Shown: positions 18,198-27,141 of the stretch, in pieces
Numbering within the stretch: the stretch's first letter is position 1
How the letters are laid out: the number at the start of each line of letters is the position of its first letter
NCBI RefSeq assembly: GCF_019654975.1
Contig: NZ_BPEW01000002.1
Span: 62,001-126,000, forward strand
Direction of reading: 5' to 3'
DNA: 64,000 bases
From: Shewanella sp. c952
GTDB taxonomy: Bacteria > Pseudomonadota > Gammaproteobacteria > Enterobacterales > Shewanellaceae
The notes under the pieces: model-generated
The model's input: the letters and a program-made list of their open reading frames with translations, nothing else
Database searches by the model: none
Told to the model about the DNA's origin: nothing
Program-made: the position numbers and the translations under genes

Positions 18198-19556
18198 TTA
18201 AATCGCCCAGCCACCCATATAGAAGACGACCAAACCGATAGTAATCGCTAACACACCTAGCTTTAATTTGCGCCACTCACCACTACAAATTCTGCCTATA
18301 ACTAACGTCACAAAACCAAGCATAATACCAGTAACGATGTTACAGCTTAAGATAATGAATACCGCACAAGTTAGGCCTGCCATTGCATCGACTTTATCGT
18401 CAAAATCAAGCTTGGTGACGTTACTTAGCATGAGCAGTCCAACATACATCAATGCTGGCGCAGTCGCGTAAGCCGGAACTAAATAGCTCAGAGGTGCTAA
18501 GAACATCATTAGCAAAAACAGAACACCTACAATCGTCGCCGTAAGACCCGTCTTTCCACCCGCCGCAGTGCCCGCCGCCGATTCGATATAGACAGCCGCT
18601 GGAGCTCCGCCGACAACACCAGCAAAAATACTACTGACAGAATCTGATGTCAGCGCTTTACCACCACCGACAATATTGTCTTTTTCATCAAGCAATTCTG
18701 CTTGGCCAGCCACTGCTCGAATGGTACCTGTGGCATCAAAAATTGCGGTCATCACTAATGCCAGAACAATAGGCAATACCACTGGGTTGAGTGCTCCCAT
18801 CACATCAAGCTGACCGATAAGTGAGGTTTCAGACATTAAGTCAGGCAGTGCAAATAATCCCTGATAAGTTACGCTCGGGTCGAACACTAAACCAAACACA
18901 GACAACGCGATAATAACTAACAAGATACCGCCCGGCATACCGCGGCGCTCAAGCCCGATAGTGGCCGCAAGACCAACAATCGTTGCTATAACAGGTAGAC
19001 TATTAATATCGCCAAGCTTTACTGGTAAGCCAGCGTCATTCGACACAATCAAATTCACGCTATTGGTCGCAATAAGTAACAGGAATAAGCCAATGCCGAT
19101 GCCTGTTCCGTGAGCAATACCCTTGGGTAAATTGGTCAGTACCCACTGGCGTATGCCGGTCACACTGACAAGAGTAAATACAATACCCATTAGAAAGATA
19201 GCGCCAAGTGTGACTGGAATCGAAATCCCCTGCCCTAACACCATACTAAAAGCGGTAAATGCAGTCAGCGAGATTGCGCAACCAATCGCCATTGGCAGAT
19301 TAGCCCATAGCCCCATAAGTAAAGAGCCAAAAGCGGCAATTAAACAGGTCGCAATAAACACAGCCGCAGGATCAAAACCGGCAGTGCCTAGCATGTTTGG
19401 TACCACAATAACGGAGTAAACCATGGCTAAAAACGTGGTAAAGCCAGCGATAACTTCACGTTTTAAGGTACTGCCACGGGCTGAAATATTGAAATATCGA
19501 TCCAAGAGTGAATCGGAGGGAGCACTAGAGCTTGCCAGCGTCTGTTCAGACTTCAT
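18198..19556 (-). CDS. NCS2/AzgA-type purine permease
   Basis: 452 residues starting with [20 protein letters not shown], the AzgA-branch N-terminus of NCS2 transporters (E. coli PurP/AdeP and GhxP/GhxQ). About 12-14 membrane segments are seen. The family signature regions [15 protein letters not shown] (about 270) and [17 protein letters not shown] (about 325) hold the substrate-site residues. It should import a purine base (adenine, guanine or hypoxanthine) with protons; which one cannot be decided. The gene has a transcribed leader of over 200 bases rich in inverted repeats, which points to RNA-level control. Confidence 0.9.
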   Translation of the reverse strand: MKSEQTLASSSAPSDSLLDRYFNISARGSTLKREVIAGFTTFLAMVYSVIVVPNMLGTAGFDPAAVFIATCLIAAFGSLLMGLWANLPMAIGCAISLTAFTAFSMVLGQGISIPVTLGAIFLMGIVFTLVSVTGIRQWVLTNLPKGIAHGTGIGIGLFLLLIATNSVNLIVSNDAGLPVKLGDINSLPVIATIVGLAATIGLERRGMPGGILLVIIALSVFGLVFDPSVTYQGLFALPDLMSETSLIGQLDVMGALNPVVLPIVLALVMTAIFDATGTIRAVAGQAELLDEKDNIVGGGKALTSDSVSSIFAGVVGGAPAAVYIESAAGTAAGGKTGLTATIVGVLFLLMMFLAPLSYLVPAYATAPALMYVGLLMLSNVTKLDFDDKVDAMAGLTCAVFIILSCNIVTGIMLGFVTLVIGRICSGEWRKLKLGVLAITIGLVVFYMGGWAI

Positions 19557-19790
19557 AATTATTTTACCTTGATCTCTTAAATATCAGTTAACTAACGACA
19601 ATTCATTAGCGACACGGCTATGGCAGGTAGAGCCCCAAAGTAATTAAACTTGGGTGAGAGATCCACTTAACGCGGCTTGCGTCAGTGACCTGCGAGTCTT
19701 GCTGTCAGCAATTTTACCAGTCAATTGCTGACAAACATTATCTGGTAAAATTTACTCTTACCAACATAACCTTTGTTGGCGCGGAGTGTA
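19557..19790 (-). promoter_or_regulatory. Structured 5' leader of the NCS2 permease (riboswitch-like candidate)
   Basis: On the minus strand the leader contains, in order: a hairpin CCAACA/TGTTGG (19759-19777); an 11-base pair set AATTTTACCAG/CTGGTAAAATT; an overlapping 11-base stem TGTCAGCAATT/AATTGCTGACA (together 19705-19752); and a closed multi-arm element GCAGGT...ACCTGC (19623-19693) enclosing ACGC/GCGT and CCCAAGT/ACTTTGGG arms. The first two 11-base pairings share bases and so either compete or form a pseudoknot. This is unlike known purine riboswitch consensus sequences I can recall. The sensing function is inferred from position. Confidence 0.5.
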
Positions 19791-19794
19791 CCGT

Positions 19795-19800
19795 AATATA
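19795..19800 (-). promoter_or_regulatory. Candidate -10 of the NCS2 permease promoter
   Basis: Reads TATATT on the minus strand, about 235 bases before the start codon. No good -35 is seen at 16-18 bases. If used, transcription begins near 19787 and includes all of the leader hairpins. Confidence 0.4.
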
Positions 19801-19845
19801 GTGCGTTGAGATACGAAACAGCTAACAGTTTTGAGTTACATATGT

Positions 19846-19877
19846 AAAAACACCGCTATTTTAAGTAGCGGTGTTTT
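19846..19877 (-). terminator. Terminator of the 229-residue outer membrane protein gene
   Basis: Ten-base stem AACACCGCTA/TAGCGGTGTT with a T run on the minus strand, about 90 bases after the stop codon at 19966. Confidence 0.85.
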
Positions 19878-19965
19878 CTAAGGCGAACAGTGTGCAATTC
19901 AATTTTGCTCTGTTGCATTAATAGCAGGTCTAATCTGCCTAGCGACTATCTTCAATACAAGTCTT

Positions 19966-20655
19966 TTAAAAATAGTAGTTTGCTTGTAACCAAGTCACAG
20001 TGTCAGCTTTCATGGTGCCAAACTGGTTTTTGTGCTCAGCAGTGTACTCAACCTTGGCGCCGACAGAGATATTACTGGTCACCATAAAGCCGCCACCCAC
20101 TTCTATTTGGTTAATGAACTCTTTGTTCTTCAGGTGGTAAGTTGTCTTCGGGTTAGCATATATCCAGTGACCGGCATCAAATCCGTACATTGCATATATG
20201 CCGGCCTGAGCAAGACCTGAACGGTCATATTTGTTGTCTTCACCAGGGCGTTTCACCTGTGTGGCACCACCGCTAAGCATTGGGAAGATAGAAATGTTGT
20301 CAGTTACCTGGAACTTATAGATTAGGCCACCGAGAACAGTTTGAGAGTTTGCATCAGCAAGTACGTCAACAGAGTAACCAAGGCCATCAGTCACATGAAA
20401 GTAGCGACCACGGCCGTTTAAATCGCCAGTTTTATTGTCGGCAGCAATATCAAGCTGGAAAATATTGGCACCAAAACCGACCATACCATTTAGTTGAGTA
20501 GTATCTTTATTGGCAGAGATACCGACGGTTGAGAAACTGGCAGTTGGATCACCGTAGTTAACATCTTGCTCAACTTCTGGCTCTGCAGCAAAAGCATTGA
20601 AAGAGAATAAAGTTGCGATTGATAGTGCAGTTAATGTTGAAGTAAGTGTTTTCAT
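19966..20655 (-). CDS. Small outer membrane beta-barrel protein, function unknown
   Basis: 229 residues with a signal peptide ending AFA-AEP, alternating beta-strand pattern, and C-terminal WLQANYYF ending in Phe, as barrel substrates of BamA do. The length suits an 8-10 stranded barrel. No enzyme motif is visible. A ribosome site AAGAGG precedes the ATG. It is transcribed divergently from a LysR regulator 105 bases away, the usual arrangement for a LysR target gene. Confidence 0.75.
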   Translation of the reverse strand: MKTLTSTLTALSIATLFSFNAFAAEPEVEQDVNYGDPTASFSTVGISANKDTTQLNGMVGFGANIFQLDIAADNKTGDLNGRGRYFHVTDGLGYSVDVLADANSQTVLGGLIYKFQVTDNISIFPMLSGGATQVKRPGEDNKYDRSGLAQAGIYAMYGFDAGHWIYANPKTTYHLKNKEFINQIEVGGGFMVTSNISVGAKVEYTAEHKNQFGTMKADTVTWLQANYYF

Positions 20656-20760
20656 AATAGTGCCTCTTGGGTTTGATTCGAATAATTAACTGGCGCCAGT
20701 ATCCCAAAAGATGTTTAATAGGTTAAATCAGATAACATTAACAAAACGAATAGGTGACCA

Positions 20761-21633
20761 ATGCTAAATCTTGAACAACTTAACGCATTTGTAGCTGCAG
20801 CAGAAAAAGGCTCTTTTTCGGCCGCTGCTAGACACATAGGTAAAAGCCAAAGCTCTGTCAGTATTGGGGTCAACAACCTTGAACTTGACTTAGGGGTTAA
20901 TCTATTTGATCGAAGCACTAAATACCCTACGCTGACCCAGCAGGGTGAGCGGCTATATCAACAAGCAAAAGTTATCATTCGCCAAGCCAATAGAATGGAA
21001 AACTATGCTCAAGGTACAATCGAAGAAGTTGAAGATGAATTGGTCATTGCCGCTGACCCTCTTGTGCCTATGTCAGTATTTGATTCAGCGCTTGAAAAAA
21101 TGGCGCAAGCATTCCCATTTACCCGTATCAAGTTGGTTAAGTTATTTGGTGATGAACTCAACCGTGCACTAGTAGAGAAAAAAGCTAACCTTGGTTTCAA
21201 TATTGCGTCGGATGCTATTCCTGAAAACTTAGATTTCGTCACCATCACTCAAGTGGAGTGGGTCTGTGTTTGTAGCCCTGACTCCAAGTTTGCAGATATG
21301 GAAGTGATAGATAATGAAATCCTAATCACAGAAAGGCAGATCACCTGTACCAGTATGCTGCAGCATAAGTTGCTTAAAAACTCGACGATACTATCACAGG
21401 AAACTTGGGAGGCATCAGATCAAGACGATATGATCCGTTTAGTTGAACAAGATTTGGGCTGGGCTTTTTTACCGAAAACTATGTTAGATGAGAAGCTGGC
21501 AATTGGCACTATTAGTCAATTCACACCAGAGTTTAATAAAACTAAAATGTACTCAGCAATTGATCTGATCTGGAAATCTAACAGCCCTAAAGGGCCTGCG
21601 ATGAGTTTTATTGTTGAACAAATGCAGCGATAG
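20761..21633 (+). CDS. LysR-family transcriptional regulator
   Basis: 290 residues. The N-terminal helix-turn-helix is MLNLEQLNAFVAAAEKGSFS followed by AARHIGKSQSSVS and LGVNLFDRSTK. A ligand-binding domain follows (about 90-290). The ligand is unknown. The divergent beta-barrel gene is the most likely target, with its operator in 20656-20760. Ribosome site AGGTGA. Confidence 0.92.
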   Translation: MLNLEQLNAFVAAAEKGSFSAAARHIGKSQSSVSIGVNNLELDLGVNLFDRSTKYPTLTQQGERLYQQAKVIIRQANRMENYAQGTIEEVEDELVIAADPLVPMSVFDSALEKMAQAFPFTRIKLVKLFGDELNRALVEKKANLGFNIASDAIPENLDFVTITQVEWVCVCSPDSKFADMEVIDNEILITERQITCTSMLQHKLLKNSTILSQETWEASDQDDMIRLVEQDLGWAFLPKTMLDEKLAIGTISQFTPEFNKTKMYSAIDLIWKSNSPKGPAMSFIVEQMQR

Positions 21634-21699
21634 TGCTTATGCCTTGGCTATCTATTAACAACTAGATAGTCAAGGTCAGCTTAGGTAATATCATTTAAT

Positions 21700-21903
21700 T
21701 CAACCTAGCAGATTTTCGAGTAACACTTGAATATGCAACTGCTCATCTAACAAAGTTTCATAAGTAACAAATAGAGCGATTAGTGCGACAGTAGAAACCA
21801 GAGTCACTCCTTTATCAACAAAAGAAACATCTGCTTGAGCTTTGGTATTATTTAGGCCATCGGCTTTATGAGTGAATAATTTATTTAGAAATTTAATTGG
21901 CAT
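21700..21903 (-). CDS. Small single-span membrane protein
   Basis: 67 residues from the ATG at 21903, chosen because GGAGG lies six bases ahead; an in-frame upstream start at 21939 lacks this. One hydrophobic helix is seen (GVTLVSTVALIALFVTYETL, about residues 32-51), with a basic N-terminus. I do not recognise a family. It is convergent with the LysR gene, 66 bases apart. Confidence 0.6.
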   Translation of the reverse strand: MPIKFLNKLFTHKADGLNNTKAQADVSFVDKGVTLVSTVALIALFVTYETLLDEQLHIQVLLENLLG

Positions 21904-22256
21904 GCTAGCCTCCAAAATTGATTTGCGGCTATTTTCCAACTAAATTAACTATAGTGTTAATTACTTTGTATGACACAATCGAATAGGTAGCTTCAAACTA
22001 AGCATTAAAAAACATCTCGTCTTCCTACGCAGCTTCCCATCGTCACAACCTATTCGCTATACCTATAATAGCTAACAAATGCTATTCACTAAACTTCTAT
22101 AAGATAACGGCAAATCTTATCCGAGATCAGTTAAATCAATAATGAAGTTGATGATATTAAACCAACTATCACAGCATTCTGAACTGCTATTAACAAATAT
22201 CAAGGACAGAGATAAAACCTCTCTTTAAAGCAAATTATATAAGGGAATCAATTCAC
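21904..22256. other. Intergenic region, no gene seen
   Basis: About 350 AT-rich bases before the TTTAG repeat. TATATAAG (about 22236) could be a -10 for the small gene downstream. No ORF above 30 codons with a ribosome site was found. Confidence 0.4.
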
Positions 22257-22286
22257 TTTAGTTTAGTTTAGTTTAGTTTAGTTTAG
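22257..22286 (+). repeat. Six tandem copies of TTTAG (pentanucleotide microsatellite)
   Basis: Uninterrupted (TTTAG)x6. The last AG is part of the AGGA ribosome site of the 59-residue ORF that starts at 22294. Gain or loss of units by replication slippage would alter the leader length. Confidence 0.95.
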
Positions 22287-22293
22287 GAAGCCT

Positions 22294-22473
22294 ATGACCT
22301 ATCTAATCCGTTATACGTTTTATCACCAATTAGGGGCAACAACTAAGCGCTTTACAGACAAAGTCATCATTAAGGACACCACGCTACAAGGTGCCAAAAA
22401 ACAAGTGACTGCGCGGGCTATAAAGGAAGATCTGCAAAGCTTTAAAATCACTTCAGCTGAGCTCATGTTGTAA
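22294..22473 (+). CDS. 59-residue protein of unknown function
   Basis: ATG at 22294, six bases after AGGA, with a clean 60-codon frame beginning MTYLIRYTFYHQLGA and ending SAELML. The protein is basic with alternating hydrophobic residues in the first 12 positions and a charged middle; no signal peptide, no cysteine. I do not recognise it. The good ribosome site and normal codon use support expression. It is too short for most gene callers. Confidence 0.6.
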   Translation: MTYLIRYTFYHQLGATTKRFTDKVIIKDTTLQGAKKQVTARAIKEDLQSFKITSAELML

Positions 22474-22739
22474 CAACCTAATTAGCAATTCTCTTTACCC
22501 ACCGTAAACCACAGAGTAGGTCTAGCTTGGGCTAGATCCACTCTCTACCATTTCCGCCCTCTTGTTAGAAAGCCACTGTGACCAGACCGAAAAATGCCTA
22601 TGCCGAACAGTGAGATCTTCGCTGTTATTCTACCTCAAACAACCCATTCGATTTGTCGATACAAACTAACTCTTAGTATTGAATATATTCAAATAAAATG
22701 TGCTTCAAGTTAATCACACTATTACGACGAGGTACCACT

Positions 22740-23093
22740 ATGAAACTTAAACATCTATTGATCACGGCAACCCTGAGCCTCAGCTGTGTAGCCACAAGCT
22801 CACTTGCTGATTACTGCGACGATACCTTAGGCAATGTTGTCGGCGGTGCACTAGAGGGCGGCTTGATTGGCACAGGGTTAGGCGCTATTGCCGACGGCAG
22901 AGAGGGCGCTAAACGTGGAGCGCAAATTGGCGCTGCAGTCGGTGCTATTGATGGCCTAATTGAAGGCGAAATCAGGCGAGATCGCTGTAACCGTGACATG
23001 CAAGATCTTGAAGACGGTTTAATCATGGATGAACTCGATGATATGGCAGTAGAAGACGCCATCGCCGACGACATCATCTTTAGCGATTATTAG
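22740..23093 (+). CDS. Glycine-zipper periplasmic protein
   Basis: 117 residues from the ATG at 22740 (GAGG eight bases ahead; the upstream frame start at 22698 lacks a site). It has a signal peptide MKLKHLLITATLSLS to LADYC. A glycine-zipper stretch follows (residues 30-75: GGALEGGLIGTGLGAIADG, then RGAQIGAAVGAIDGL), then a very acidic tail. Such proteins associate with membranes. It is followed 50 bases later by a BamA/TamA-like barrel gene, probably in the same operon. Confidence 0.68.
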   Translation: MKLKHLLITATLSLSCVATSSLADYCDDTLGNVVGGALEGGLIGTGLGAIADGREGAKRGAQIGAAVGAIDGLIEGEIRRDRCNRDMQDLEDGLIMDELDDMAVEDAIADDIIFSDY

Positions 23094-23100
23094 TTTTGTC

Positions 23101-23124
23101 GCGCGCTGTTTTAACGCAGCGCGC
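23101..23124 (+). other. Strong GC hairpin between the glycine-zipper and barrel genes
   Basis: Stem GCGCGCTG/CAGCGCGC with an 8-base loop, eight bases after the stop codon and ahead of the next ribosome site (GGGGGAG). It has no T run, so it is more likely an RNA processing or stability element, or a partial attenuator, than a full terminator. Confidence 0.55.
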
Positions 23125-23143
23125 AATCCTTGGGGGAGTGAAC

Positions 23144-24301
23144 ATGAAAACTAGCAACAATAAACCGGCCGTAAAAACGGCCTTAGTAGGCGCATTATCT
23201 CTGTTAATGCTGCCTAACATTGCATCAGCAAGCTTTATGGATGGCTTTAAAGATCCGATAGATGGGCGTATAGACGCTAGTCAATGGATTTTGGATAACT
23301 CAGCTGGCTTTATGCCTATTCCACTGATTATTACAGAGCCAGCTGTGGGTACTGGTGGCGGCGCAGCCTTGCTGTTTTTTCATGAAACGGAGGAGCAGAA
23401 AGCTATCCGTGAACAGAACCCCGAACAAGTCTCTGAGATCCCACCAAGCGTTACTGGTGTAGTCGGTGCAGCCACTAGCAATGGAAGCTCGCTCGCAGGA
23501 GTGTTTCATTCAGGAAATTGGAAGAACGACAATATCCGTTACTTAGGCGGTATATTCGGCGCTGACTTCAACCTACAGTACTACCAAGAGGGCTCAGATC
23601 AAGCCAATAAGTTCAACATTAAAGGCTTATATTTCTTCCAAGATATCGATTTTAGGATCGGTAGCAGTAACTTCTTTATCGGGGCTGATTACGTCAATAT
23701 GAGTTCAGAGGCATCTTTTGACCTCTCTTCTATGCTGCCAGGTGTTGACCCCCTGGCATTAGATAGTACAGACGCTCATTTAGGACTCAAATTCACCTAT
23801 GACAGTCGAGACAATCAGTTTGCCCCCAGAAAAGGCACCAAAGCTGGTGTGAAGGCCAATATGCATGGCAAAGGTGTCGGCGGAGATTTTGATTATCAAG
23901 ATTATCACGCCTTTGTGCAGAGCTATCACCGGGTAGCCCCTAAGTGGGGAGTCGCCATGCGCCTTGATGCTAAATCAACAACAGACGGTGCACCTTTTTA
24001 TGCTAAACCTTTTATTGATATGCGCGGCATGGCAGCAATGCGTTACCAAGCTGATAATACCGCACTCGCTGAAGTAGAGGTCAGCTACGACATAGACGAC
24101 CGCTGGACTGTTTTAGGTTTTGCAGGCACAGGCAAAGCAGTCAATAACGACCAAAGCTTTAATCAAGCTAAGTGGCAAAATGCACAAGGTGCAGGTTTTA
24201 GATACCTAATCGCTCGTCAGCTCGGGTTAAGAACTGGAATTGATATCGCTAAAGGCCCTGAAGAGTGGACTGTGTATCTACAATTCGGTGGCGCATGGTA
24301 A
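23144..24301 (+). CDS. BamA/TamA-like outer membrane barrel protein (paralog 1)
   Basis: 385 residues from the ATG at 23144, nine bases after GGGGGAG. Signal peptide ends ASA-SF. The mature protein starts with DPIDGRIDASQW and IITEPAVGTGGGAALLFFHE, then a beta-barrel of the surface-antigen (D15) type with KFTYDSRDNQFAPRKG and a C-terminal WTVYLQFGGAW. There are no POTRA domains, so it is not a BamA but a barrel-only relative. It is clearly paralogous to the protein at 27142-28329. Function unknown, possibly export or anchoring of a partner. Confidence 0.75.
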   Translation: MKTSNNKPAVKTALVGALSLLMLPNIASASFMDGFKDPIDGRIDASQWILDNSAGFMPIPLIITEPAVGTGGGAALLFFHETEEQKAIREQNPEQVSEIPPSVTGVVGAATSNGSSLAGVFHSGNWKNDNIRYLGGIFGADFNLQYYQEGSDQANKFNIKGLYFFQDIDFRIGSSNFFIGADYVNMSSEASFDLSSMLPGVDPLALDSTDAHLGLKFTYDSRDNQFAPRKGTKAGVKANMHGKGVGGDFDYQDYHAFVQSYHRVAPKWGVAMRLDAKSTTDGAPFYAKPFIDMRGMAAMRYQADNTALAEVEVSYDIDDRWTVLGFAGTGKAVNNDQSFNQAKWQNAQGAGFRYLIARQLGLRTGIDIAKGPEEWTVYLQFGGAW

Positions 24302-24322
24302 CTCGTACTTACTTTCGATAAC

Positions 24323-24348
24323 AAAGGAGACTAATGGCTCCTTTTTTT
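24323..24348 (+). terminator. Terminator after barrel paralog 1
   Basis: Stem AAAGGAG/CTCCTTT with an 8-base loop and a T7 run, 21 bases after the stop codon. Confidence 0.8.
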
Positions 24349-24458
24349 AATTGTTAAAACCAACTACCCACCCGATAAACGAATATTTACTAACTGTTAC
24401 CTATAAGAAAGTCAGTACATAATAGCCCCATACACAACAATGATGATGAGCAAACACA

Positions 24459-24920
24459 ATGAAAAAGATACTAACGGCACTACTTTTTACACTGGCATTT
24501 ACTGGCTGTGCTAGCAACGATGTCGCTCGAGAAACCCAAGGGGAAATCTTAGCCAATCAAATGGCTAAGGCAGATAACGAAGGTGGCGGAAAAGCAGTAG
24601 GTCAACTAGCCAGCCTTGCCGCATCTGACAGTGACACTAGGCTAACAAGCTGGATCATCGGTGGACTGGTTGGTGACGCAATAGAAGAGGCGACTTTAGG
24701 TCAAGTTTCTGAACTTGTCATCCGTCTTGATAATGGTCAAGTCGTCAGCGTTAAACTCGACATCTATACCGAAGAGTTTAAGCAGGGTGACAAGGTAGAT
24801 GTAAGCATCAACAAGTATGGAGAGGCAATTGATATTAAGCCGCTAACGGTTAGCAATCATGCAGCTAAAACATCAGAGAAAGGATTGCATCTACACGATA
24901 CAGCTCTGCTAGCAAAATAG
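24459..24920 (+). CDS. Lipoprotein of unknown function (tandem copy 1)
   Basis: 153 residues with lipoprotein signal MKKILTALLFTLAFTGC (lipobox FTGC, Cys 17). The mature part has TSWIIGGLVGDAIEEATLGQVSELVIRLDNG followed by EEFKQGDKVDVSINKYGEAIDI, a small beta domain. It shares layout and many residues with the next gene, so the two arose by duplication. The segment VVSVKLD...GDKV resembles outer-membrane lipoproteins of the SlyB/Pcp type, but the glycine-zipper part is short. Function unknown. Confidence 0.7.
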   Translation: MKKILTALLFTLAFTGCASNDVARETQGEILANQMAKADNEGGGKAVGQLASLAASDSDTRLTSWIIGGLVGDAIEEATLGQVSELVIRLDNGQVVSVKLDIYTEEFKQGDKVDVSINKYGEAIDIKPLTVSNHAAKTSEKGLHLHDTALLAK

Positions 24921-24985
24921 TCAGCACTCGGCTTTACGGTGCAAGTTTTAACAATACAAAATTTAGAGACTGATAATAGTTTCGC

Positions 24986-25026
24986 AGCGTAGTGACTACA
25001 CTCCCAGGTCGCTACGCTTTTTTATT
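24986..25026 (+). terminator. Terminator after lipoprotein copy 1
   Basis: Stem AGCGTAG/CTACGCT (extended by one further pair) with a long loop and T7 after it. Confidence 0.7.
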
Positions 25027-25179
25027 TTTATATAACTTCTAGTCGCTATATAACTAGCTGCTTTTGACAATAAGTTCATCATCTCAAGCTACCTACTACA
25101 AAAACGAATACTAACTAACTGTAACCCACTCTATATTATATAGATAATGATAGGCTCCTAACCCTCAATAAAATACAGC

Positions 25180-25638
25180 ATGAAAATAACAGTCACTAGC
25201 CTACTACTCACTCTGTTCATCAGTGGTTGCTCTAACAAAGACGCCTGCCAAGAAGTTCAGGGAGAGGTACTAACAAACACAATGACTCAGATAAGAGATG
25301 CTAAAGCTGCTGCTAATAATGAATTAGCAAGACTAATGGTTGCCGATCGACATGTTAGTTCACCGGGCTGGATCCTCGGCACTGCCACTAAAGACCCAAT
25401 TGATGAAGTAACACTCCAAAAGGTGTCTGAAGTGACTGTTCGGCTGGATGACGGTAAAATTGTCAGTATGGAACTAGACCATTATGCAGATGACCTTAAA
25501 CAAGGCGACAAGGTCTCCGTCAGTATCAACCAGAACGATGAGGCAATGAATATTAAAACGCTAATAGCAAAAAATCGTTCAGTAAATAGAACGGATAAGC
25601 TGTTACATCAACGCAATACCCAGTTGCTAATAAAGTAG
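25180..25638 (+). CDS. Lipoprotein of unknown function (tandem copy 2)
   Basis: 152 residues, lipoprotein signal MKITVTSLLLTLFISGC (lipobox ISGC). Segments EVQGEVLTNTM, SPGWILGTATKDPIDEVTLQKVSEVTVRLDDGK and DLKQGDKVSVSINQNDEAMNI match copy 1 in order. The hydrophobic IIGGL of copy 1 is replaced by ILGTA, so the copies have diverged. It has its own promoter region after the terminator at 24986. Function unknown. Confidence 0.68.
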   Translation: MKITVTSLLLTLFISGCSNKDACQEVQGEVLTNTMTQIRDAKAAANNELARLMVADRHVSSPGWILGTATKDPIDEVTLQKVSEVTVRLDDGKIVSMELDHYADDLKQGDKVSVSINQNDEAMNIKTLIAKNRSVNRTDKLLHQRNTQLLIK

Positions 25639-25741
25639 TTAAGCTTTAATCAGTAAAAGCGGTGAAACACATTAAACATATAAACTAAAAGCAGTCATCG
25701 CAACGCAGTGCCTATTTAAACAAAGCAGCGTTTATAATAGG

Positions 25742-26977
25742 TTAACGCTTCCCCTTTGAGCCCAAAGCCCGTTTTTTAGCACGTTGTCTTTGCGCTGCTT
25801 TACCATTTTTGCGCGGCTGCACGTCCATTTTGGTTAAATCTGGCTCAAAACCCGGTAACCATTGCTGCGGTAAACGTTTATCCAGCAAAGACTCAAGCTC
25901 TTCGAGCAAGCGAGCATCATCTTCACTGTAAAGTGTAATGGCTTTACCTGTGCAACCCGCTCTACCTGTGCGGCCTATACGATGGATATAGTCTTCAGCA
26001 ACAAATGGGATCTCAAAATTAACCACATAATTAAGCTCAACAATATCAAGCCCACGCGCCGCCACATCCGTTGCCACTAACGCCTTAATATTGCCCGCCT
26101 TAAAATCATTAAGCACTTGTTCGCGCGCACCTTGACTTAAATCACCATGAAAAGCTTTAGCAGCAACACCTGCTGCAGCTAACTTACTGGTAATAGTATC
26201 GGCGGTTTGTTTCTTACGGCTAAAAATAAGTACTTGTTGCCAGTCATGCTTAATAATTAAATGGCTAATTAGGGCAGCCTTTCGCTCGCTATCAACCGCA
26301 TAGACTATTTGTTCAATACTGTCTGCGGCGCTATTAGCCTTATCAACTTCAATGCGTTCAGGTTTGTTAAGTAGCTGCTTACTTAGGCGATAGATAGCAT
26401 CTGAAAAGGTCGCCGAAAACAGTAGAGTTTGTCGCTCCGCTGGCAGCTGCTTTAGAATGGCCTTTATCTCATCCATAAAGCCCATATCCAGCATTCTGTC
26501 GGCTTCATCAAAAACCAAGGTTTCTATCGCCATTAAGGATAAAGAACCACGGCGCAGATGATCCAGTAACCTACCAGGGGTAGCAACCACAATATCGGCG
26601 CCTGCAGCCAGCGAATTTGCCTGAGCATCAATGCTTACGCCGCCATAAATAACCACACTTTTAAGCGCGGTATTCACCCCGTATTCAGTGACACTTTTAT
26701 TTACTTGTACAGCAAGTTCACGAGTCGGTACTAAGATTAAAGCACGAATGCTATCAGTCTTTTTATCAACAGACTGTATCGCCAACTTTTGCAGTATTGG
26801 TAGGGTAAAAGCCGCGGTTTTACCGGTGCCCGTTTGAGCGCTCGCCATTAAATCTTTACCACTTAAAATAGCCGGAATGGCAGCAGTTTGGATCGGTGTA
26901 GGCTCGTTATAGCCTTTTTGCTTTATAAGGCTTAGTAACTCGTCACTTAATAATAAAGATGAAAAAGACACCTGCAT
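25742..26977 (-). CDS. rhlE: RhlE-type DEAD-box RNA helicase
   Basis: 411 residues from the ATG at 26977 (MQVSFSSLLLS matches the family start; a longer frame upstream is AT-rich and atypical). Helicase motifs in order: Q motif EPTPIQ, ASAQTGTGKT, PTRELA, TPGRLLD, DEAD in VFDEADRMLDMGF, SAT, ARGLDI and HRIGRTGRAG. A basic C-terminal tail (GKAAQRQRAKKRALG) probably binds RNA. It remodels RNA during ribosome assembly or cold growth. RhlE, SrmB and RhlB types are close; the short basic tail favours RhlE. Confidence 0.9.
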   Translation of the reverse strand: MQVSFSSLLLSDELLSLIKQKGYNEPTPIQTAAIPAILSGKDLMASAQTGTGKTAAFTLPILQKLAIQSVDKKTDSIRALILVPTRELAVQVNKSVTEYGVNTALKSVVIYGGVSIDAQANSLAAGADIVVATPGRLLDHLRRGSLSLMAIETLVFDEADRMLDMGFMDEIKAILKQLPAERQTLLFSATFSDAIYRLSKQLLNKPERIEVDKANSAADSIEQIVYAVDSERKAALISHLIIKHDWQQVLIFSRKKQTADTITSKLAAAGVAAKAFHGDLSQGAREQVLNDFKAGNIKALVATDVAARGLDIVELNYVVNFEIPFVAEDYIHRIGRTGRAGCTGKAITLYSEDDARLLEELESLLDKRLPQQWLPGFEPDLTKMDVQPRKNGKAAQRQRAKKRALGSKGKR

Positions 26978-27141
26978 GTACCTAAATATTGCTATAGAAC
27001 TTGCGCGCATAGTAACAGAAAATATCACAGTTGTTTTATTCGCTTTAGCTGGTAACTCAGCCAAGCAATGGCAGCGAGTTATTTGAACATATTAAGCTTG
27101 AGAGACTATACTCAAAACTCGTTTAAGAGGGATCGAATAAC

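Noticed and set aside
19623..19693. tRNA-like GCAGGT...ACCTGCCA element in the NCS2 leader
   Set aside because: It lacks D-loop and T-loop consensus and an anticodon arm of proper size, so it is not a tRNA; kept as part of the structured leader.
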